Positions 58,860 through 64,000 of a stretch of DNA of 64,000 nt are shown here, piece by piece. The stretch is from Streptomyces sp. 1-11 (lineage in GTDB: Bacteria; Actinomycetota; Actinomycetes; Streptomycetales; Streptomycetaceae). The position numbers and the translations under genes are program-made. Location: assembly GCF_007176755.1 (NCBI RefSeq), contig NZ_BJTV01000002.1, forward strand, positions 372,655 to 436,654, written 5' to 3'. The stretch's first letter is position 1. Every line of letters starts with the position of its first letter. The notes under the pieces are model-generated. The model was given only the letters and a program-made list of their open reading frames with translations, searched no databases and was not told the DNA's origin.

Positions 58860-59669
58860 GTGCCCGAGAGCCGTGTGCCGCGCCTTCGGCGCTTCCTCGT
58901 CTGCGAACCCAGACACTTCGCCGTGCAGTACGCGATCAATCCGTGGATGCATCCCGACCGGCCGGTCGACGTGGACCTGGCCAGGGAGCAGTGGCAGGCG
59001 CTGATCGGCGCCTACCGCACGCACGGGCACACCGTGGACGCGGTCGAACCGGTCCCGGGCCTGCCCGACATGGTCTTCTCCGCCAACGCGGCGATCGTGG
59101 TCGGCGGCCGGGTCTTCGGCTCCCTGTTCCACGCGCCGGAGCGGCGCCCCGAGTCGGTCCACTACGACACCTGGTTCAAGGCGGCCGGGTTCGACGTCCA
59201 CCGCCCCGAGTCGGTCACCGAGGGCGAGGGCGACCTGGTGTGGACGGGTCGGTACGTGCTGGCCGGCACCGGCTTCCGCACCACCCGCGAGGCCCACCGC
59301 GAGGCCCAGGAGTTCCTCGGCCACCCCGTGATCGGCCTGACGCTGGTCGATCCGTACTTCTACCACCTGGACACGGCGCTGTTCGTCCTGGACGACGACA
59401 ACATCGTCTACTACCCGGAGGCGTTCTCGCCGGGCAGCCGGGAGGTGCTGCGGCGCCTCTACCCGGACGCCGTGCTCGCCACCCGCGACGACGCGATGGC
59501 GTTCGGCCTGAACTCCGTGTCCGACGGCCGTCACGTCTTCATCGCCCCGAAGGCCGAGGCGCTGGCCGAGCGCCTGGCCGGCCACGGCTACGTCCCCGTC
59601 CCCGTCGACCTGTCGGAGTTCCACAAGGCCGGCGGTGGCATCAAGTGCTGCACCCAGGAGATCCGCTGA
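58860..59669 (+). CDS. ddaH: Dimethylarginine dimethylaminohydrolase
   Basis: A 269-residue amidinotransferase-fold enzyme. It hydrolyses methylated arginine (or arginine-like substrates) to citrulline and an amine. The catalytic Cys is in GGGIKCCTQEIR near the C-terminus, the catalytic His in DPYFYHLDTALFVL, and LPDMVFSANAAIV is the substrate loop. GTG start with GGAGGGA upstream. Its TGA overlaps the ATG of rocD by one base. Confidence 0.88.
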   Translation: MPESRVPRLRRFLVCEPRHFAVQYAINPWMHPDRPVDVDLAREQWQALIGAYRTHGHTVDAVEPVPGLPDMVFSANAAIVVGGRVFGSLFHAPERRPESVHYDTWFKAAGFDVHRPESVTEGEGDLVWTGRYVLAGTGFRTTREAHREAQEFLGHPVIGLTLVDPYFYHLDTALFVLDDDNIVYYPEAFSPGSREVLRRLYPDAVLATRDDAMAFGLNSVSDGRHVFIAPKAEALAERLAGHGYVPVPVDLSEFHKAGGGIKCCTQEIR

Positions 59670-60886
59670 TGACCGCACCCGCGCGCACCCGTACGTCCGA
59701 GGACCTGATCCGGGCCGAGGAGCCGGTCCTCGCGCACAACTACCACCCCCTGCCCGTGGTGGTCGCCAGGGCCGAGGGCGCCTGGGTGGAGGACGTCGAG
59801 GGGCGCCGCTACCTCGACATGCTGGCCGGCTACTCGGCCCTCAACTTCGGTCACCGGCACCCGGAGCTGATCGAGGCCGCGCACCGGCAGCTCGACCGGC
59901 TGACCCTGACCTCCCGCGCCTTCCACAACGACCGGCTGGCCGAGTTCGCGGAGCGGCTCGCCGCGCTGACCGGGCTCGACATGGTGCTGCCCATGAACAC
60001 CGGCGCCGAGGCCGTGGAGAGCGGCATCAAGGTGGCCCGCAAGTGGGCGTACGACGTCAAGGGCGTCCCCGCCGACCGGGCGACGATCGTGGTGGCGGCC
60101 GAGAACTTCCACGGCCGTACGACGACCATCGTCAGCTTCTCCACGGACGAGACGGCCCGTGCGGGCTTCGGCCCCTTCACGCCTGGGTTCAAGGTCGTGC
60201 CGTACAACGACCTGGCCGCGCTGGAGGCGGCCGTCGACGAGACGACGGCCGCGGTGCTGATCGAGCCGATCCAGGGCGAGGCCGGGGTCGTCATCCCCGA
60301 CGAGGGCTATCTGACCGGTGTCCGTGAGCTGACCCGCCGCAAGGGCTGCCTGTTCGTCGCGGACGAGATCCAGTCGGGTCTCGGCCGCACCGGCCGCACC
60401 CTCGCCGTCGAGCACGAGGACGTCGTCCCCGACGTGCTGCTGCTGGGCAAGGCGCTGGGCGGCGGCATCGTGCCGGTGTCGGCGGTGCTGGCCCGGCGCG
60501 AGGTGCTGGGGGTGCTGCACCCGGGTGAGCACGGCTCCACGTTCGGCGGCAATCCGCTGGCCGCGGCGGTCGGCACGGCGGTGGTCGGGCTGCTGGAGAC
60601 GGGCGAGTACCAGCGCCGGGCGGCCGAGCTCGGCCTGGTCCTGCGCGACGGCCTGACCGAGCTGACCGGCCGGGGCGTGACCGGGTTCCGGGCACGCGGG
60701 CTGTGGGCGGGCGTCGACGTCGACCCGTCGATCGGCACCGGCCGTGAGATCAGCGAGCGGCTCATGCGGGAGGGCGTCCTGGTCAAGGACACCCACGGCT
60801 CCACCATCCGGCTGGCGCCCCCGCTGACCGTCACGGCCGAGGAGCTGCGTTCGGCGCTCGGCTCCCTGGAGAAGGTGCTCGGCTGA
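59669..60886 (+). CDS. rocD: Ornithine--oxo-acid transaminase
   Basis: A 405-residue PLP aminotransferase moving the delta-amino group of ornithine to 2-oxoglutarate, giving glutamate semialdehyde. [25 protein letters not shown] [30 protein letters not shown] and the PLP lysine in [15 protein letters not shown] are present. Coupled to ddaH (TGATG), forming an arginine/ornithine catabolic pair behind an AsnC regulator. Confidence 0.93.
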   Translation: MTAPARTRTSEDLIRAEEPVLAHNYHPLPVVVARAEGAWVEDVEGRRYLDMLAGYSALNFGHRHPELIEAAHRQLDRLTLTSRAFHNDRLAEFAERLAALTGLDMVLPMNTGAEAVESGIKVARKWAYDVKGVPADRATIVVAAENFHGRTTTIVSFSTDETARAGFGPFTPGFKVVPYNDLAALEAAVDETTAAVLIEPIQGEAGVVIPDEGYLTGVRELTRRKGCLFVADEIQSGLGRTGRTLAVEHEDVVPDVLLLGKALGGGIVPVSAVLARREVLGVLHPGEHGSTFGGNPLAAAVGTAVVGLLETGEYQRRAAELGLVLRDGLTELTGRGVTGFRARGLWAGVDVDPSIGTGREISERLMREGVLVKDTHGSTIRLAPPLTVTAEELRSALGSLEKVLG

Positions 60887-60891
60887 GGGAC

Positions 60892-60919
60892 GGGGGGGCC
60901 GGACCTGCGCCGGCCCCCC
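60892..60919. terminator. Bidirectional terminator
   Basis: GGGGGGCCGG (60893-60902) pairs with CCGGCCCCCC (60910-60919), loop ACCTGCG, between the convergent rocD and DUF305 genes. Confidence 0.9.
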
Positions 60920-60927
60920 GCTCGGCG

Positions 60928-61563
60928 TCAGCTTCCGCCGAGGAGCCGTTCCATCTCCTTGATCTCGGCGTTCTGCGACCGGACGATGTCACCGGCCATG
61001 GTCCTGGCCGGGCCGTAGGCGCCCTCGGCCTGCTCGGTGCCGGCCATCTCGACGGCGCCCCGGTGGTGCTCGGCCATCAGGGACAGGAACCTCCTGTCGA
61101 AGTCCGCGCCGCCGGCCTTCTTCAGGGCCGCCATGTCGTCGTCGCTCATCATCCCGTTCATCCCGGCCATGCCGGACATGCCGGCGTGCCCCGAGTGGTC
61201 CGTGCCGGCCTTCGGCACCTCCTCGCCCCACGCGGTCAGCCAGCCGGTCATGGTGCGGATCTCCGGGTCCTGCGCCTTCTCGATCCGGGCGGCGAGGTCC
61301 TTCACCCGGGGCGAGGAGGCCCGGCCGTCGGCGAGCTTCGCCATCTCCAGGGCCTGGCGGTGGTGCGGGATCATGCCCTGGGCGAAGGAGACGTCCTGGG
61401 CGTTGTGGGCGCCGGCGGTGGCGGACGCGGTCGTGCGCGCCGGGCCGCCGTGTTCCTTGCGGGCCGCGCCGTCGTCGCTGCCGCCGCAGGCGGCGAGGGT
61501 CAGCGAGGCGGTCACGGTGACCGCGAGGAGGGCGGCGCGGCGCGTCAGGGTACGGGTGGTCAT
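60928..61563 (-). CDS. DUF305 lipoprotein
   Basis: A 211-residue DUF305 protein anchored by a lipobox (LTLAAC after a basic, hydrophobic signal). The ferritin-like four-helix repeats show HHRQALEMAKLA and HHRGAVEMAGTE. A Met/His-rich insert (HSGHAGMSGMAGMNGMM) is a probable copper or other soft-metal site. CAGGAG precedes the ATG at 61563. The nearby DUF6153 gene suggests a small metal-handling pair. Confidence 0.9.
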   Translation of the reverse strand: MTTRTLTRRAALLAVTVTASLTLAACGGSDDGAARKEHGGPARTTASATAGAHNAQDVSFAQGMIPHHRQALEMAKLADGRASSPRVKDLAARIEKAQDPEIRTMTGWLTAWGEEVPKAGTDHSGHAGMSGMAGMNGMMSDDDMAALKKAGGADFDRRFLSLMAEHHRGAVEMAGTEQAEGAYGPARTMAGDIVRSQNAEIKEMERLLGGS

Positions 61564-61641
61564 GCTGGGAACTCCTGTTGTCGGAAGGGTCTTGCGGGCA
61601 CGCGTGGTGGACGGCCGCCGGGGCAGCGGTCGTCGGTGCCT

Positions 61642-62049
61642 CTAGATCCGCAGGAGTTGCAGTTCGGCCAGGGTGGGCGGGGCTCGGGCGCCGTCCGGCG
61701 CGGCGACGGCGCGGGAGCGGGGGGCTTCGGCCCGCACCTGGGTGGTCACCGGGTCGGGGACCAGGGCGGGCGGCCGGGGGCCGTCCTTGACGGCGGCGGA
61801 CGCACAGGACGGGTCGGCGTGGTGCAGGTGGCCGCCGTCGCGGTGACCGTCCGGACAGGCGTCCCCCGCCATGACCGCGACGGCCGTCCGGTGCCCGGTG
61901 TGGGCCCGCGCCGGGTGCCCGGCGCCGCCGCCGGGCCCCAGGGCGTGCATGCCCAGCAGACCGGCCAGCACCGCGAGCACGAGCAGCGCACGACGCCGCC
62001 GTCGAGGCGGTCGCGCGGTGCGCTGCTGGTTGCCGGTCATCGCGGACAT
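61642..62049 (-). CDS. DUF6153-like His-rich membrane protein
   Basis: A 135-residue protein with one N-terminal membrane helix (ALLVLAVLAGLLGMHALG) after a very basic start, then a His-rich exported segment (HTGHRTAV; CPDGHRDGGHLHHADPSC) that looks metal-binding. C-terminal TLAELQLLRI is conserved in what I recall as DUF6153. Start codons at 62049 and 62040 are both possible; neither has a good ribosome site. Same strand as DUF305, 78 bp upstream of it. Confidence 0.75.
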   Translation of the reverse strand: MSAMTGNQQRTARPPRRRRRALLVLAVLAGLLGMHALGPGGGAGHPARAHTGHRTAVAVMAGDACPDGHRDGGHLHHADPSCASAAVKDGPRPPALVPDPVTTQVRAEAPRSRAVAAPDGARAPPTLAELQLLRI

Positions 62050-62117
62050 CGTACGGGGGCGATCACCGCGCCCGCACCGGGACTCGCGGACGGCTGCGTG
62101 TAGGGGCGGAGGCGTCG

Positions 62118-62840
62118 CTAGGGGCCGGTGAAGGTGAAGGCGAGACCCGCCCCGTCGGCCCTGGGGTACCGCAGCGGATGCGCCCAGGCTCCGGCGGACG
62201 GGACGAGGGTGTGGGCGCCGTCCCGGCCCGCCTGCCGGTGCGGGCCCTGGTGGATCACGGTGAACCGCCGGGGCGGCCCCGAGGCGGCGGGGTTCATGCC
62301 GACGTCCCAGTGACCGTGCTGCCAGGTGAGGGACACCGGCGTCAGGGGCGGCACGTCGAAGCGCCAGAACGCCCGCGCCGGAGCGGCCAGGGCGTGCACG
62401 AGCGCGGCCCGGACGACGGCCGGTTCGGTGACGGCCAGCACGTGGCCCGGCTCGTCGGCCACGGCGTCGAGCCAGTCCGCGGTGCGCCGGCAGAACCGGC
62501 GCACCGACTCGCCGCCGTGCGGTGCGGCGTCCGGATCGGTCAGCCAGGCCGAGAAGGCGTGCGGCTCCGCCGCGGCGACCTCGTCGGCCGTGCGGCCGCA
62601 CCAGACGCCGAGGTCGAGGTCGCGCAGCGCCGGCTCGCACGCCGCCGCCAGGCCCAGGGCTTCGGCGGTCCGCCGGCAGCGCAGGGAGGGTGCGCGCACG
62701 GCCCGCGTGTGGGCGGGCAGGTCCGCCCGGGCCGCCCGCGCCGCGGCCAGGTCGCGTTCGCCCGGTGACGCGTCGCCGAACCGGGTGCCGGGGACGGGGT
62801 CCCCGCCGCTGGTGCTCAGGAACGTGAGGCGGATCGTCAT
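62118..62840 (-). CDS. Second histidine-phosphatase-fold protein lacking catalytic residues
   Basis: A 240-residue paralogue of the protein at 36119-36721. It keeps the helix APSLRCRRTAEALGLAAACE and LDLGVWCGRTADEVAAAEP, AAPHGGESVRRFC and ARAFWRFDVPPLTPVSL. The RHG nucleophile is replaced by STS (TFLSTSGGDPV), and the second catalytic His by TEPAVVRAAL. An extra 50-residue C-terminal tail (HPLRYPRADGAGLAFTFTGP) is present. GAAGGAGGT lies 8 bases before the ATG. It overlaps a 47-codon ORF by ATGA. Role unknown. Confidence 0.8.
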   Translation of the reverse strand: MTIRLTFLSTSGGDPVPGTRFGDASPGERDLAAARAARADLPAHTRAVRAPSLRCRRTAEALGLAAACEPALRDLDLGVWCGRTADEVAAAEPHAFSAWLTDPDAAPHGGESVRRFCRRTADWLDAVADEPGHVLAVTEPAVVRAALVHALAAPARAFWRFDVPPLTPVSLTWQHGHWDVGMNPAASGPPRRFTVIHQGPHRQAGRDGAHTLVPSAGAWAHPLRYPRADGAGLAFTFTGP

Positions 62841-62980
62841 GCGACTGACCTCCTTCGTGAACCGGCCGGCTCCCTGTGGGAGGAGTCCGTCCGCGGGTCG
62901 TCGGTGGAGCCCGGTGGGCGTTGGTCCGTCCCGGCGGGTGGCACCGCGGGTGACACGGCCGACGGCACGTGCCGGCTCAT
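62837..62980 (-). CDS. 47-codon Pro/Ser-rich ORF coupled to the histidine-phosphatase-like gene
   Basis: From an ATG at 62980 a disordered-looking 47-residue peptide (SRHVPSAVSPAVPPAGTD...) runs to a TGA overlapping the downstream ATG (ATGA). No ribosome site precedes it and its composition is biased, so it may be only a leader. The rest of the 62841-63154 gap holds no other gene. Confidence 0.35.
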   Translation of the reverse strand: MSRHVPSAVSPAVPPAGTDQRPPGSTDDPRTDSSHREPAGSRRRSVA

Positions 62981-63154
62981 GCGTACAGGTTCCACGGCCG
63001 TCACCGGCCGGGACCATCCGGCGGGTGTCCGAAGCCGCCCCGCCGACCGGCTGGGACGGTCCCGCCGCCCGGATGGTTCCGCCGCCGGCGGCTCATGACG
63101 CGCCACTCGGCGCGGTACGGATGAGACTGGAATCGGGCAGCGAGCGGAGCACAC

Positions 63155-63808
63155 GTGATCCGGGTACTGGTGGTCGACGACGAGGCGCTCATCCGCACGG
63201 GCTTCCAGCACATCCTCGACGCGGCGGACGACATCGAGGTCGTTGCGGCGGTGGCCGGCGGTCAGGCCCTCACCGCCGTGCGGGAGACGGCCCCCGACGT
63301 GGTGCTGCTGGACATCCGCATGCCCGACGTGGACGGCCTGACGGTCCTCGCGGAGGTCCGCCGGCTGCCGAGCCCGCCGGTCGTCGCCATACTCACCACG
63401 TTCGACATGGACGAGTACGTGGAGACGGCCCTGCGCTCGGGCGCCGCCGGCTTCCTGCTCAAGGACACCGATCCGGAGGAGCTGCCGTTCCTGGTGCGGG
63501 CCCTGGCCGACGGCGGGACCGTTCTGTCGTCCAAGGTGACCCGGACGGTCGTGGACGGCTTCCTGGGCGCCGGTTCCCAGGAGGCCGCCGCCCGCACCCT
63601 GGACCGGCTGACCGAGCGGGAGCGCCATGTGCTGCTCCTGGTCGCGGAGGGGCTGTCCAACGGCGACATCGCCGCCCGGATGCACCTGAGCACCGGGACG
63701 GTCAAGGACCACGTGAGCGCCATCCTGACCAAGCTGGAGGTGGGCGGCCGGGTGCAGGCCGCCCTGCTCGCCCAACGGGCCGGGCTCCTGACGAAGGAGG
63801 AGGGATGA
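63155..63808 (+). CDS. NarL/FixJ-family response regulator
   Basis: A 217-residue response regulator. The receiver domain (1-120) has the acidic pair in VVDDE, phospho-acceptor Asp53 in LLDIRMPDVDG and Lys in GFLLKDT. A LuxR-type helix-turn-helix (about 150-205, LTERERHVLLLVAEGLSNGDIAARMHLSTGTVKDHVSAIL) follows. GTG start. Overlaps a histidine kinase gene by ATGA, forming a two-component pair. Confidence 0.93.
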   Translation: MIRVLVVDDEALIRTGFQHILDAADDIEVVAAVAGGQALTAVRETAPDVVLLDIRMPDVDGLTVLAEVRRLPSPPVVAILTTFDMDEYVETALRSGAAGFLLKDTDPEELPFLVRALADGGTVLSSKVTRTVVDGFLGAGSQEAAARTLDRLTERERHVLLLVAEGLSNGDIAARMHLSTGTVKDHVSAILTKLEVGGRVQAALLAQRAGLLTKEEG

Positions 63809-64000
63809 CCCCCCGCCGCCTGCCGCCCCCGCTGCCGGACGCCGCGCTCGTCGTCTGCTCGCTCTTCGACGTCTGGGTGCACTTCGACGCCGACGAGCCG
63901 CTGCGCATGGGCTTCGCACTGGTGGCCGCCTCCGCGCTGCTGCTGCGCCGGCGCCTGCCGCTGCTGACGTTCCTGCTGACCCTGCCCTCGGTGCTGCTCT
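63805..64000 (+). CDS. Sensor histidine kinase, partial (N-terminus; runs off the window)
   Basis: Only the first 65 codons are present. Start PRRLPPPLPDAALVVCSLFD and hydrophobic segments (FALVAASALLLRRRLPLLTFLLTLPSVLL) match the membrane part of NarX/DesK-type kinases paired with LuxR-type regulators. GAAGGAGGA precedes the ATG, which overlaps the regulator's stop. The kinase call rests on context and the N-terminal pattern. Confidence 0.75.
   Translation, partial: MTPRRLPPPLPDAALVVCSLFDVWVHFDADEPLRMGFALVAASALLLRRRLPLLTFLLTLPSVLL

Noticed and set aside
62841..63154. A second cobalamin riboswitch upstream of the second histidine-phosphatase-like gene
   Set aside because: No GCCACTG B12 box or GGTGGGAA element is present on the minus strand.

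Overview
The window is about 73% GC, uses Streptomyces-type codons and is densely packed with genes that overlap at ATGA or GTGA. It carries family markers of Streptomyces: an SsgA-like protein, RppA with a CYP158-type P450, LitR/LitS with an isorenieratene cluster, MurT/GatD and a BldC-like MerR. It is almost certainly chromosomal DNA of a Streptomyces species. From about 37 to 61 kb the gene order resembles, from memory, the conserved S. coelicolor rppA neighbourhood (around SCO1196-SCO1223).

Layout. 0.1-3.7 kb: secreted amidase, GAF regulator and an aldehyde dehydrogenase (ALDH). 3.7-13.5 kb: an accessory block of about 9.8 kb bounded by a 17-bp direct repeat. The left copy lies in the ALDH 3' end. 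The right copy lies in an orphan second ALDH 3' end that still has its own terminator. The block carries an RNase J paralogue, an RsbU-type phosphatase, a BldC/MerR-like protein beside a dense ACTGC repeat field, an SCO5918-family protein, an FKBP isomerase and several decayed genes. 13.6-17 kb: COG4705 and STAS proteins and a membrane protein. 17-19.5 kb: a compact lasso-peptide-type RiPP cluster (precursor, fused RRE-protease, cyclase).

19.7-36.8 kb is a light and B12 region. ECF sigma LitS and the B12 photoreceptor-type regulator LitR stand beside crtE-I-B plus a Rieske protein and crtY-T-U (isorenieratene). TspO, a spore-photoproduct-lyase-like radical SAM protein, and cobalt transporter CbtBA under a cobalamin riboswitch follow. 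36.8-47 kb: DUF779, a secreted phosphodiester glycosidase-like protein, an acyl-CoA dehydrogenase operon, a redox flavoprotein, ATP-dependent DNA ligase with NUDIX, and succinate-semialdehyde dehydrogenase. 47.4-50.7 kb: the flaviolin-type pigment operon (rppA, CYP158, cupin). 50.8-61 kb: acyl-CoA dehydrogenase/TetR, peptide deformylase, murT-gatD, pfkA, a CtaG-like protein, an AsnC regulator and the ddaH-rocD arginine/ornithine catabolic pair. 61-64 kb: metal-associated DUF305/DUF6153 proteins, a second degenerate histidine-phosphatase-like protein and the start of a two-component system.

Most worth a second look: the ALDH-targeted island with a recoded gene end; the divergent lasso-type precursor; a duplication that created a 62-codon hybrid ORF between crtB and the Rieske gene; two histidine-phosphatase-fold proteins that have lost both catalytic histidines; and several short tandem repeats in non-coding gaps. 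All calls rest on reading the sequence; no database search was run.
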